From Acidobacteriota bacterium (GTDB lineage: Bacteria; Acidobacteriota; Vicinamibacteria; Marinacidobacterales; SMYC01): 40,130 nucleotides of DNA. Below are positions 17,118-25,642 of the stretch, one piece after another (the first letter of the stretch is position 1; each line of letters opens with the position of its first letter). The notes beneath the pieces are model-generated. The model searched no databases, was not told the origin of the DNA, and was given only the letters and a program-made list of their open reading frames with translations. The translations under genes and the position numbers were made by a program. Location: NCBI GenBank assembly GCA_004356105.1, contig SMYC01000276.1, forward strand, positions 1 to 40,130. The letters run 5' to 3'.

Positions 17118-18254
17118 ATGAAATTCGAGACGCTAGCGGTGCGCGCGGGCGCCGAGCCCGACGTCGAGACCGGGGCTTTAGCACCGCCCATCCACCTGTC
17201 GACCACCTTCGAGCACGGCCCCGCAGCTGAAACGCCCAAGGGCTACATCTATGTTCGAGAGAACAACCCGACGCAAGTCAGGCTTCAGGAAGCGCTTGCC
17301 GCGCTCGAAGGCGGCGAGGAGGCCATGGCCTTCGCCTCGGGCATCGGGGCGGGAGCCGCGTTCCTGCAAGCCCTTCCCCCGGAAAGTCACGTGATCTTTG
17401 CGGACGACATCTATTACGACTTCCGCACGATTGCGACGGAGTTCTTTCCGGGTTGGAACAAGACGGCTTCGATGGTGGATTTGAGCCACCCGAAGAATCT
17501 CGAATCCGAGCTACGCGACGAGACCAAGCTCGTGTGGCTAGAGACCCCGTCGAACCCGCTTCTGAAAGTCGTGGATATCGAAGCGGTTGCCGCGATCGCG
17601 CACCGGGCCGGCGCGAAAGTGCTCGTCGACAGTACTTTCGCAACGCCCGCCCTCCAGAGACCCCTCACGCTTGGCGCCGATGCCGTGCTGCAGTCGACGA
17701 CGAAATATCTCGGCGGTCATAGCGATGTACAAGGTGGCGCCATCATCGTCAAGAAGCGCGACGAGCACCTGAAGCAGATGCACCTCGTCCGCAAGGTGTT
17801 GGGCGCGGTCGCCTCGCCTTTCAACTCGTGGCTCGTCCTTCGCGGCATCCGCTCACTCGCGGTGCGGGTGGAGCGGCAAGCGGCCACGGCCCTGACTCTC
17901 GCGCGGGCGCTCGACGAGCACCCACACGTCACGACGGTGCACTACCCCGGACTTGCTGGACACCCCGGACACGAGGTCGCATCGCGCCAGATGAGTGCTT
18001 TTGGCGGCATCCTGTCCTTCGAAGTCGCCAGTGACGAAATCGATGGCGGCGAGGCGGCAGCCATCGCAGTCGCTTCGCGTTTGAAGCTCATTGTCAACGC
18101 GACGAGCCTTGGGGGAGTCGAAACGATTCTCGAGCATCGGTACACGAGCGAAGGTCCGACCTCTCAAGCGCCGGCCGGCCTCCTCCGGATGTCCGTCGGT
18201 CTCGAGGACGCCGGCGACCTGCTCGATGACTTGCGCCAAGCGCTCGACGGATAG
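17118..18254 (+). CDS. Cystathionine gamma-synthase / gamma-lyase family PLP enzyme
   Basis: The 378-residue protein is a Cys/Met metabolism PLP enzyme. Markers: LAPPIHLSTTFEHG near the start, YVRENNPTQVRLQEALAALE, EEAMAFASGIGAG, LETPSNPLLKVVDI, and STTKYLGGHSDVQGG with the PLP Lys at 196; near the C-terminus NATSLGGVETILEHRY is the gamma-synthase/lyase hallmark. ATG 17118 is used because the preceding 16 in-frame residues lie across the end of the ankyrin gene. The gene follows that gene by 11 bases, so it is co-transcribed with the DUF1592 operon. Whether it makes or cleaves cystathionine cannot be told from sequence. Confidence 0.9.
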   Translation: MKFETLAVRAGAEPDVETGALAPPIHLSTTFEHGPAAETPKGYIYVRENNPTQVRLQEALAALEGGEEAMAFASGIGAGAAFLQALPPESHVIFADDIYYDFRTIATEFFPGWNKTASMVDLSHPKNLESELRDETKLVWLETPSNPLLKVVDIEAVAAIAHRAGAKVLVDSTFATPALQRPLTLGADAVLQSTTKYLGGHSDVQGGAIIVKKRDEHLKQMHLVRKVLGAVASPFNSWLVLRGIRSLAVRVERQAATALTLARALDEHPHVTTVHYPGLAGHPGHEVASRQMSAFGGILSFEVASDEIDGGEAAAIAVASRLKLIVNATSLGGVETILEHRYTSEGPTSQAPAGLLRMSVGLEDAGDLLDDLRQALDG

Positions 18255-18302
18255 CTCGAAATAAATGACCGGCGCGTGGCGGTCCGCGCCCCGTTTCCCG
18301 TA

Positions 18303-18309
18303 TTAGAAT
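18303..18309 (+). promoter_or_regulatory. TTAGAAT -10-like box upstream of the selenoprotein gene
   Basis: TTAGAAT ends 20 bases before ATG 18329, with a GAAGGAG ribosome site between. The same heptamer precedes the amidase gene. It suggests the methyltransferase has its own promoter despite following the operon. No clear -35 was found. Confidence 0.35.
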
Positions 18310-18328
18310 AGCGAAGGAGAAACCCAAA

Positions 18329-19117
18329 ATGGCAGTCTCACTTCCCAAAGCGCCGGCCGTGGATCGCGAAAGTTTGCGGGACGCGATCCGCGATGAGTAC
18401 AAAATCGTGGCGCAGGACCCCGATCAGGGCTTCCACTTTCACACCGGCAGGCGTCTCGCTGGAATCCTCGGTTATGACGAGGGCCTTCTCGACGGCGTGC
18501 CCGAGCGGGCCATCGAATCGTTTGCCGGAACCGGCAATCCTTTCAGCATGGGTGCGCTCGAGCCGGGCGAGTACGTCGTGGATGTAGGAAGCGGCGCCGG
18601 CATCGACAGCCTCATTGCCGCGCGCATGGTTGGTCCGGACGGTCGCGTGGTGGGTATCGACATGACCGAGCCCATGCTCGACAAAGCGATGGGCGCAAAA
18701 GCCGAATCCGGCCTCGACAACGTAGAGTTCCGCAAGGGCTACGGAGAGGAGCTGCCGGTGACTGATGGCTGGGCCGACGTCGTTATCTCGAACGGAGTCT
18801 TCAATCTCATACCCGACAAGCTCGGCGCGTTGAGAGAAATGGCCCGGGTCCTCAAGCCCGGCGGCCGGCTGCAGCTCGCAGATATTCTCGTCAATAAACC
18901 CGTTAACGAGAAAGCGAAGGAAAAAATCGAGCTCTGGACCGGGTGAATCGCCGGCGCTCTGCTGGAAGCAGAGCTCGAGGCGGCGGTCGCTGCGACGGGA
19001 TTTGAAGGATTCGAGATTACTTGGCGCGCCGAGGTCTTCGCCGACGCACCACAGCAATCGAGCGCAAGTAACTTTGGAACGGTCGGGATCAACTTCCGCG
19101 CGAAGAAAGGAGCTTGA
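18329..19117 (+). CDS. SAM-dependent methyltransferase, predicted selenoprotein with in-frame UGA (Sec206)
   Basis: The product is a class I SAM methyltransferase (motif I VVDVGSGAGIDSLIAARMVG at ~83-102, acidic VGIDMTEPML at ~108-117, then GWADVVISNGVFNL and VLKPGGRL). A conventional reading stops at UGA 18944-18946, after ELWTG (205 residues), too short for the family. The same frame continues for 56 residues to TGA 19115-19117 and reads IAGALLEAELEAAVAATGFE then GFEITWRAEVF, the expected C-terminal part. In related ArsM-like enzymes the UGA position is a conserved Cys (WTG-C-IAGAL). A perfect hairpin directly after the UGA fits a bacterial SECIS. There is no cysteine anywhere in the 262-residue protein, and the GCGNP Cys of arsenite methyltransferases is Thr here, so arsenite is doubtful as substrate. 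Sec machinery genes are not in the window. Confidence 0.82.
18956..18974 (+). promoter_or_regulatory. Predicted bacterial SECIS element
   Basis: GCTCTGCT (18956-18963), loop GGA (18964-18966) and AGCAGAGC (18967-18974) make a perfect 8-bp stem. The loop starts 17 bases after the UGA and has G in its first two positions, meeting the known bacterial SECIS rule (loop roughly 16-37 bases downstream, small loop, early G). It is within the coding frame, as bacterial SECIS elements are. Confidence 0.8.
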
Positions 19118-19143
19118 TTACCTCGCTTCTCAGGCGCGCGCCT

Positions 19144-20673
19144 TCATCGAGTGTCATTCTCAAAATACTTCTCGACGATCCACGCGGGTTGCCATGGATC
19201 CGGCTCTCGCACGATGCCTGAAAGGTCTACGTCCATCGGTATCGGATTTTCCACGGTGAGCGGCTGCGAATCAGAGAGTCTCTCCTGCCACTCTCGCAAA
19301 AGCGCCGTCATGTCCTCGATGCGCGTCTCGTGAGACGGATTGGACGCGAGGTTGGTCGTCTCGTCCGCATCGGCGCCGAGATCGAACAGTTGAGTGAAGC
19401 CGAGCTGGGGATAAAGGATGAGCTTGTAGCGCTCATCGCGAACCGAGCGCATAACGTCGGTGAAGGCGAGGAAGAGCGAATCGCGTACTTCCGAGGTCTC
19501 GCCGTTCCAGATGGCGGAGAGATCCTCGCCGTCGAGCTCTGCCGGCGGTGAAATTCCAAGCAGAGAAGCTACCGTTGGGAAAATGTCCAACAAGTAGGTC
19601 AGGGATCGAGACTCACCATTGGGGATACCCGGACCCACGAAAATCAAAGGGCTTTTCTGGCTGTGCTCGTAGACGTTTTGCTTTCCTAAGAGCCCATGAC
19701 TGCCCATCGCAAGACCGTGGTCGGCCGCGTAGATCACGATGGTGTTGTCGCGGTAGCCCGAGCGCTCGAGCGCGTCCATGATCTTTCCGACCTGCTCGTC
19801 GAGGTGCGTCACCATTCCGTAATACTCGGCTAGTTGCTCGGCAATGGTCTCTTCGGTCCGCGGCCAGGGCGCAAGAATCTCGTCTCTGACGGTCATCCAC
19901 TCACCGAGATTGAAAGGGTGCTGCGGAAGAAAATTCGCAGGAAGAGGCGGTCGAGAAGCGTAGTACTTTTCACGGAACGCGACCGGTGGCTGGCGTGGGT
20001 CGTGAGGAGCGGTAAAGGCGACGTAAGCGTAAAACGGCTTGTCACCCTCATGGCTTTCCAAGAACTCGATCGCGGCGGCAGAGAACATTTCGCTCGAGAA
20101 TCCGCTTCCGACGCGCTCGTTCACGAGCACACCGTCCGCGGACAAATCGAACAGCGGCACTTGGATGTGGTCGGACATGCCGCCGAAGAAGATGTTCTTC
20201 CCTTTCTCGAATCCTCGAAGCCACGACTCTTGCCCGTTGTGCCACTTGCCCGTCGCAAAGGTCGTATAGCCGTGCTCGCGTAATTGCTCGGGCATCGTTT
20301 TCGTGCCGCTCAGGTCGTTGGGGATTCGAAAATAGGCGAGGCCGCTATGGATCATCGCACGGCTCGGCATGCACACGGCTCCGCTATTGCCGCCCATGTT
20401 GTAGTTCGAGCGGAAGCTGTAGCCTTCGGCGACCAGTTGATCGATGTTCGGGGTTTCTATGTCGGGATTGCCCCAGGCGTGGATCGTGTCGGCGCGTTGA
20501 TCGTCGGCAAGAAGAAACAACACGTTGGGCTGCCGGATTGGCGGTTCCTGGCCGCACGCGGTGATCGTTACGAGACCCAGCAAACCGCCAAGTAGAAAGA
20601 TAGGACGCACGGCGTCGGAGTATAGCTTATCCAGCAGTCCCCTCATCATTTGCATTCGTTCCGAAGCGCGCAT
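19144..20673 (-). CDS. Sulfatase-family lipoprotein
   Basis: The 509-residue product is a type I sulfatase-fold hydrolase. A lipobox (VTITAC, Cys40) predicts membrane anchoring by lipid. The metal site NVLFLLADDQRADT (Asp57/58) and the formylglycine signature CMPSRAMIHSG (Cys101, C-x-P-S-R) are present; TGKWHNG and VIYAADHGLAMGSHGLLGK supply further active-site His, Asp and Lys residues. ATG 20673 is supported by AAGGAG just upstream. Activation needs a formylglycine-generating enzyme, not in the window. The substrate is probably a sulfated sugar or phosphate ester outside the cytoplasm. It is transcribed away from the PQQ dehydrogenase, with 41 bases between. Confidence 0.93.
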   Translation of the reverse strand: MRASERMQMMRGLLDKLYSDAVRPIFLLGGLLGLVTITACGQEPPIRQPNVLFLLADDQRADTIHAWGNPDIETPNIDQLVAEGYSFRSNYNMGGNSGAVCMPSRAMIHSGLAYFRIPNDLSGTKTMPEQLREHGYTTFATGKWHNGQESWLRGFEKGKNIFFGGMSDHIQVPLFDLSADGVLVNERVGSGFSSEMFSAAAIEFLESHEGDKPFYAYVAFTAPHDPRQPPVAFREKYYASRPPLPANFLPQHPFNLGEWMTVRDEILAPWPRTEETIAEQLAEYYGMVTHLDEQVGKIMDALERSGYRDNTIVIYAADHGLAMGSHGLLGKQNVYEHSQKSPLIFVGPGIPNGESRSLTYLLDIFPTVASLLGISPPAELDGEDLSAIWNGETSEVRDSLFLAFTDVMRSVRDERYKLILYPQLGFTQLFDLGADADETTNLASNPSHETRIEDMTALLREWQERLSDSQPLTVENPIPMDVDLSGIVREPDPWQPAWIVEKYFENDTR

Positions 20674-20714
20674 AGGCTCCTTATCGTTCTGTCTCGATTT
20701 CCTCGGAGGAATCT

Positions 20715-22388
20715 ATGCGCGCAAAGCTCGTGACCGTGTTGTCAACTGTCGTCTTCGGTGTCCTGTGCGGCACGACGGCCGTTGCTCAAAGTCTCGACCA
20801 GGCAGAGAGTCAGCCGGAGAACTGGCTGACCTATGGCGGTACGTATAACTCTTGGCGGTACAGCCCGCTCGATCAGATCGATCGATCCAACGTGAAGCGC
20901 ATGAAAGTCGCCTGGGCCTTTCAGCTCGGCGCGGTCGACATGGGCTTTCAAGCGACACCGCTCGTCGCGGACGGTGTTGTCTACGTCATCGGACCGAAGA
21001 ACCGCGTCTTCGCGCTCGATGGGGCGACCGGAGAAAGACGCTGGCACTACTTCCACGAGATTCCGGAAGGCCACAGCGTTTATGGAAATCAAAACCGAGG
21101 TGTGGCCCTCGGGCACGGGAACGTCTATCTCGGAACAGCTGACAACTACGTCGTCGCTCTCGATGCGACGACAGGCGAGGTGGCGTGGAAAGTCAATGTG
21201 GAAGACAGCGCGTATTTCGGATGCAATATTACCGGAGCGCCTATCGTCATCAAGGACATGGTCATCGTGGGCTCCACGGGAGGCGACTCCGCACATCGTG
21301 GTCATATCGTGGCCTTCGACGCGAGAACCGGAAAACTCCGTTGGCGCTTCAACACCATCCCCGGGCCGGGGGAGCCCGGCAACGAGACCTGGGAGGGCGA
21401 TAGCTGGAAGTATGGTGGCGGCGCCGCGTGGATGACGGGCTCCTACGACCCCGAGCTCGATCTCTTGTACTGGGGCATTGGCAATCCCGCGGCGGATCTC
21501 TATGGCGAAGCCCGCAAAGGTGAGAATCTCTACACGGACTGCATTGTCGCGATCGATCCGGATACTGGGGAAGTGGTTTGGTATTTTCAAGAGATCCCTC
21601 ACGACCTCTGGGATTACGACAGCGCCTATGAAGCCATCCTCATCGACGCCGTTCTCGATGGCCGCGAGCGCAAGCTCCTCATCCATCCCAACAAAGGCGG
21701 CTACATGTATGTCCTCGATCGCACGAACGGCGAGTTCCTGACAGCCTGGGCCTTCTCGGACTCGATCAACTGGACGACGGGTCTCGACGAGAAAGGGGTC
21801 CCGCAGAACCGCCGCGAGCCGGTCCTGAATACAGAGACGCTCATCTGCCCGAACGCAGCGGGGGCGCGCAGCTGGAATCAAGCTTCGTATCATCCAAACA
21901 CCGGATTGCTCTACAACGTCGGCATCGAGTGGTGCTCGATGGTGATTGCGCGCAAGCAAGATCCTAAGATGGGCCAGTCGTTTCTCGGCGGCGAGTTCGG
22001 ACGCGTCCTGCCGCCTCCTGGAGAAGTGATCTCTTCACGTCTCGTGGCGCATGATCCCATCACGGGTGAGCGGAAGTGGGTGCGCTCATCGAAATATCCG
22101 TTGCTCGCATCGATCCTTTCGACCGGCGGGAACCTAGTGTTCTACGGAGACCCCGAAGGCAAGTTCTACGCTCTCGACGCCGAGACTGGAGACGAGCTCT
22201 TTCGCTTTAATACGGGCGCCGGACATCGAGGCTCACCCATCTCTTACGCTGTTGACGGCAAGCAATACGTCGCGACACCGTCGGGATGGGGGTCGCTCGT
22301 CAGCGACTATTTTCCGGCGATCTGGCCGGAAGCCGCGGGATTCACCGCGGGCGCGACACTCTTCGTTTTTACCGTTGACGAGGAGTGA
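20715..22388 (+). CDS. PQQ-dependent alcohol dehydrogenase-type quinoprotein (periplasmic)
   Basis: The 557-residue beta-propeller has a signal peptide (MRAKLVTVLSTVVFGVLCGT to VAQS) and typical quinoprotein text: NWLTYGGTYNSWRYSPLDQI, repeated W-motif blades, and WRFNTIPGPGEPGNETW. Residues 300-302 read Asp-Tyr-Asp (DLWDYDSAYE), which by comparison with XoxF suggests the catalytic Asp300 plus a second Asp302 that coordinates a lanthanide; Asn257 (GIGNP) is another expected metal ligand. Where methanol dehydrogenases have Glu in GAELG, this has Asp191. No heme domain is fused; the following gene supplies one. It would oxidise an alcohol and pass electrons to that cytochrome. The ribosome site is GGAGGA. 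Substrate and metal are inferred. Confidence 0.92.
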   Translation: MRAKLVTVLSTVVFGVLCGTTAVAQSLDQAESQPENWLTYGGTYNSWRYSPLDQIDRSNVKRMKVAWAFQLGAVDMGFQATPLVADGVVYVIGPKNRVFALDGATGERRWHYFHEIPEGHSVYGNQNRGVALGHGNVYLGTADNYVVALDATTGEVAWKVNVEDSAYFGCNITGAPIVIKDMVIVGSTGGDSAHRGHIVAFDARTGKLRWRFNTIPGPGEPGNETWEGDSWKYGGGAAWMTGSYDPELDLLYWGIGNPAADLYGEARKGENLYTDCIVAIDPDTGEVVWYFQEIPHDLWDYDSAYEAILIDAVLDGRERKLLIHPNKGGYMYVLDRTNGEFLTAWAFSDSINWTTGLDEKGVPQNRREPVLNTETLICPNAAGARSWNQASYHPNTGLLYNVGIEWCSMVIARKQDPKMGQSFLGGEFGRVLPPPGEVISSRLVAHDPITGERKWVRSSKYPLLASILSTGGNLVFYGDPEGKFYALDAETGDELFRFNTGAGHRGSPISYAVDGKQYVATPSGWGSLVSDYFPAIWPEAAGFTAGATLFVFTVDEE

Positions 22389-23230
22389 CATTGCGGTTCA
22401 TGGTTGGTGTCGTTCTCGCGACTGCCTGGGCGGGGTTAGCCGCCGGGCAGAATAGCGGGCTCGCCTCCGAAGGGCGCGCTCTGTTTCCCCGATACTGCTC
22501 CATTCCTTACTGTCACGGCAGCGAAGGCGGGGAGGGACGGGCTCCAACGCTCCGAGGCCGGACACGGGATCCCGGCGCGCTCCGCGACATCGTCGTGAAC
22601 GGGATTCCGGACACCTCCATGCCGGACTTTGGAGAGCGGCTCACGGAAAACGAAGTCGATGCGGTTGTGGCCTACGTGTTGTCCATCTCCATCGCCCCCC
22701 CTCCCGAGGCTGGCGCATCCGTGCCGTCGCGGGAGGCAAAGCCGGTCTCGGTCGACATCGAAAGCTTGCCGGCTAGCCTCGTCGGGGTTCCGGAACGAGG
22801 CGCCACGCTTTTTTTCGAAGCGTCCGGCGAGCGTGGATGCACCGGGTGTCATCATATGGGCCGAGGCGATGGAGTCGGACCCGACCTTTCGGCGGCGAAG
22901 GAGCAGGACCCTCGGGCACTGCTTCGCGACATCTTGTTCCCAGACGCTGAAGACGCCGACAGATCTGCGTTCTTCACGATAGAGCTGAAGGACGGTGAGC
23001 ACATCCGGGGCATCGTTCAGGAAGAGTCGGAGACGGCCGTGCGCTTGCACGATCTCTCGACCAGGCCGCCGGTGCTGCGGCGGATCGCGAAAGAGAGCAT
23101 CGCCAAGATGGAGCCGGTGCCCGGCTCTCCCATGCCCAAGAACTTTGGCGAGCTCTATACTTGGAAGGAGCTTCTGGACATCCTAGCTTTTCTTCAGGGG
23201 CGCGCCGTGAGCTACCCCGAGCTACATTGA
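22385..23230 (+). CDS. Di-heme c-type cytochrome with TIGR02603-like C-terminus
   Basis: The GTG start at 22385 overlaps the dehydrogenase's TGA (GTGA), so the two are translated together. The 281-residue exported protein has a signal peptide (VGVVLATAWAGLAAG). The first heme site is CSIPYCH (38-44), a C-x4-C-H spacing rather than CxxCH, with Met79 (TSMPDF) a possible axial ligand. The second half (from ~134) resembles the planctomycete heme-binding domain TIGR02603, with CTGCH at 152-156 and IELKDGEHIRGIVQEE. It probably accepts electrons from the quinoprotein. Confidence 0.9.
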   Translation: MTLRFMVGVVLATAWAGLAAGQNSGLASEGRALFPRYCSIPYCHGSEGGEGRAPTLRGRTRDPGALRDIVVNGIPDTSMPDFGERLTENEVDAVVAYVLSISIAPPPEAGASVPSREAKPVSVDIESLPASLVGVPERGATLFFEASGERGCTGCHHMGRGDGVGPDLSAAKEQDPRALLRDILFPDAEDADRSAFFTIELKDGEHIRGIVQEESETAVRLHDLSTRPPVLRRIAKESIAKMEPVPGSPMPKNFGELYTWKELLDILAFLQGRAVSYPELH

Positions 23231-23260
23231 TTTTCTGGTTTTCAGGGAGCGCGTTCGAGC

Positions 23261-24391
23261 TCAGGCGAGTCGCTCGATAGCTTCGCCGAGATCGACCTTC
23301 ATCTTCTCGACATCCTCGAGCCCGATGCTGAGCCGGATAATGGTTCGGTGGTGATAGCGGAAGGGTAGGACGCGATCGGTAATGTTCTCCGCTTTGATGA
23401 GACTCTGAAACCCGCCCCAGCTCAAGCCAAGAGCAAAGATGTTCATGGGGTCGAGGAACGCCGAAAGCTCCTCCCGGGTGGGATCCTTCTTCAAGATAAA
23501 CCCAAACACACCCGAGGCACCTGTCAAGTCGCGCCGCCAAAGATGGTGTTCCGGATGCGTGTCGAGAGCCGGATAGATCACGGTCTCGACGGCCGCGTTC
23601 TCCTCGAGCCACTTGGCGATCTCGAGCGCCGAAGCTTGGTGGCGAGCCATCCGGACGGACAACGTGCGCAGGCCTTTCAAGGCCGAGTAGCACGATTCCG
23701 GAGCGGCAAAGCGTTCGGTGGATTCGTAAAAGTCTTCTAGTGTCGCGAAATGTGCCTCGTTCGTCGTGATCGTACCGAGGAGCGCATCCGAATGACCGGC
23801 AATGTATTTGCTTCCGGAATGTATAGACACATCCACGCCGTGCTCGAACGGCTTGAAAAAAAGAGGTGTCGCCCAGGTGTTGTCGATAACGGTGACGATG
23901 CCCTTCGCCCGCGCGACCTCGACCACGCCGGGAACGTCTTGAATCTCGAAGGTGTTCGAGCCGGGGGATTCCAGATAAATGAGCTTGGTGTTTGGTTTGA
24001 TGAAGCGTTCAATATCGGCGCCTATGGTCGGGGGTATGTAATCGACGGCGACATGATATTTCGCGAGCACGCGGTCGCAGAACGAACGCGTCGGTCCGTA
24101 GATGTTGTCGCATACGACGATGTGGTCGCCGCTTCGTGTGAAGGCCATGAGCACGACGCCGATAGCATCGAACCCGGAGTGGCAGACGCGGCAAGCGTAG
24201 CCGCCTTCGAGCGCGGCCAGAGTTTTCTCGAGCTCGAGCTGCACCGGCGAGCCGAAAGTGCCGTATAGCTTGCCGTGATAGGGCGCTTGGTCGGCTTCGA
24301 GGAAGGATTCGTAGGTTTCGTAGAGAACCGTAGACGCTCGATGGATCGGAGGATTGATCGTCCGGAAAGGGTCGCGCTTGGACTCAGCCAT
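23261..24391 (-). CDS. Cystathionine beta-lyase (MetC-type PLP enzyme)
   Basis: The 376-residue enzyme cleaves cystathionine to homocysteine in methionine synthesis, or does related beta-elimination. It has INPPIHRASTVLYETYE at the start, YGTFGSPVQLELEKTLAALE, CDNIYGPTRSFCDRVL, YLESPGSNTFEIQDV, VIDNTWATPLFFKP, and SGSKYIAGHSDALLG with the PLP Lys195. The C-terminal LGLSWGGFQSLI element is more MetC- than MetB-like. It is the last gene of a leftward operon and starts 15 bases after the PQQ-like propeller. Confidence 0.9.
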   Translation of the reverse strand: MAESKRDPFRTINPPIHRASTVLYETYESFLEADQAPYHGKLYGTFGSPVQLELEKTLAALEGGYACRVCHSGFDAIGVVLMAFTRSGDHIVVCDNIYGPTRSFCDRVLAKYHVAVDYIPPTIGADIERFIKPNTKLIYLESPGSNTFEIQDVPGVVEVARAKGIVTVIDNTWATPLFFKPFEHGVDVSIHSGSKYIAGHSDALLGTITTNEAHFATLEDFYESTERFAAPESCYSALKGLRTLSVRMARHQASALEIAKWLEENAAVETVIYPALDTHPEHHLWRRDLTGASGVFGFILKKDPTREELSAFLDPMNIFALGLSWGGFQSLIKAENITDRVLPFRYHHRTIIRLSIGLEDVEKMKVDLGEAIERLA

Positions 24392-24406
24392 TCGCGGTGG
24401 AGCTCC

Positions 24407-25642
24407 TCATTCCACCAACAAAAGAGTAAGCGTCGAAACATCCTTCACATAGATGCGGCTGCCGGAGATCGTCGGCTGCGCCCAGGTCGCGCTAGAGGCG
24501 ACTTCGTAGCGTTGCACGACCTCGAACGCCTTTCGACTCGCGCGCAGGATGACGAGCTCACCATCGTCCTCGAGCGAGAAAATCGTGTTCGCTGCTCGGA
24601 CGATAGCGGCGTTTTCCGCTTGGCGTGGGTCGCTCTTCCAAAGCACTTCGCCGTTATCGAGGTCGAGCCCAAAATACTGCCCGCTGTTCAAGTGGGAGAG
24701 CCCGTACAACACGCCTTCGACGACGACACCGTTGGTCATGTGCAACGAGACTTCGTCGGTGTGCCAAACGTTCTCGGTTCGAAACGCCTCCCCTCGCCGC
24801 ACGACATGAAAAGCGGTAATGCCATTGGCCCGGCCCGCTTCTATCACCATATTCTTGTAGAGAATCGGGGTTTGCGAAGTCGTCGTGCTCGGTGTCGTAT
24901 AGGGGCGCCGCCACAAGAGCTCGCCCGTCTCCCGCGCCACGCCGATGAAATTCTCTTGGGTGAACGTCACGACTTGCCGCGTGCCCGCAAGCTCGAACAC
25001 CATGGGCGATCCGTAGGCCGGCCCGTCTCCGTCCCAGCTCCATCGCACGCTGCCGGTAGCGACGTCGAAGGCCGTGAGTGCGCCATCGTCGTGGCCGCCG
25101 ATATGCACGATGACGACATCGCCATCGACGATCGGAGACGTCGCCGTGTGGTAAAGAGGCTGGACTCGAGGCGACGGGTTCTGCCACAGCTGCCGGCCGG
25201 TCTCAGCGTCGAAGGCGGTGACCAAGCCGGTCATGCCCAAAGTAAACAGCCGGCCGTCGGCGAATACGGGGGTCGACTTGGGACCGGGGCCGTGGCGCCT
25301 CGCCGCCGACATCACTTCGAAGGGCGCCGGGTAGGGTGCGGACCAAAGGACTTTTCCCGAATCGGCTTCGAGCGCCAACAGAACTTCGTTCTCTTCCTGA
25401 CGGGTGTACATGTAGATCCGCTCGCCGACCAAGATCGGTGCGGCGTAGCCGAAGCCGACTTCCACCTTGAAGCGCTCGCTCAGCCTATCGGGCCACGACG
25501 CAGGCTCGCGAAAAGACGCCGCGGCACCGTCGCGGTTCGGGCCTCTCCACTGAGGCCAATCGCGGGCATCAGCCTTTGGGGACGGCGCGACCAATCCCAA
25601 AACAAAGATGCCCAACAGAACGTTTTGACGCTTCACTGCCAT
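24407..25642 (-). CDS. PQQ-like beta-propeller repeat protein, exported
   Basis: The 411-residue protein has a signal peptide (NVLLGIFVLGLVAPSPKADA) then DWPQWRGPNRDG, the standard opening of acidobacterial PQQ-like/BamB-type propellers, followed by blades with the motif A-x-D-x-x-T/S-G-x-x-L-W. Catalytic Asp residues typical of true PQQ dehydrogenases are not evident, so a structural or binding role is as likely as catalysis. It overlaps the gene upstream by 10 bases. A similar-sized propeller is encoded at 30389-31834. Confidence 0.85.
   Translation of the reverse strand: MAVKRQNVLLGIFVLGLVAPSPKADARDWPQWRGPNRDGAAASFREPASWPDRLSERFKVEVGFGYAAPILVGERIYMYTRQEENEVLLALEADSGKVLWSAPYPAPFEVMSAARRHGPGPKSTPVFADGRLFTLGMTGLVTAFDAETGRQLWQNPSPRVQPLYHTATSPIVDGDVVIVHIGGHDDGALTAFDVATGSVRWSWDGDGPAYGSPMVFELAGTRQVVTFTQENFIGVARETGELLWRRPYTTPSTTTSQTPILYKNMVIEAGRANGITAFHVVRRGEAFRTENVWHTDEVSLHMTNGVVVEGVLYGLSHLNSGQYFGLDLDNGEVLWKSDPRQAENAAIVRAANTIFSLEDDGELVILRASRKAFEVVQRYEVASSATWAQPTISGSRIYVKDVSTLTLLLVE

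Noticed and set aside
19118..19143. Read-through extension of the sulfatase past its TGA
   Set aside because: Downstream residues are basic and not family-like, and no SECIS-type hairpin follows.
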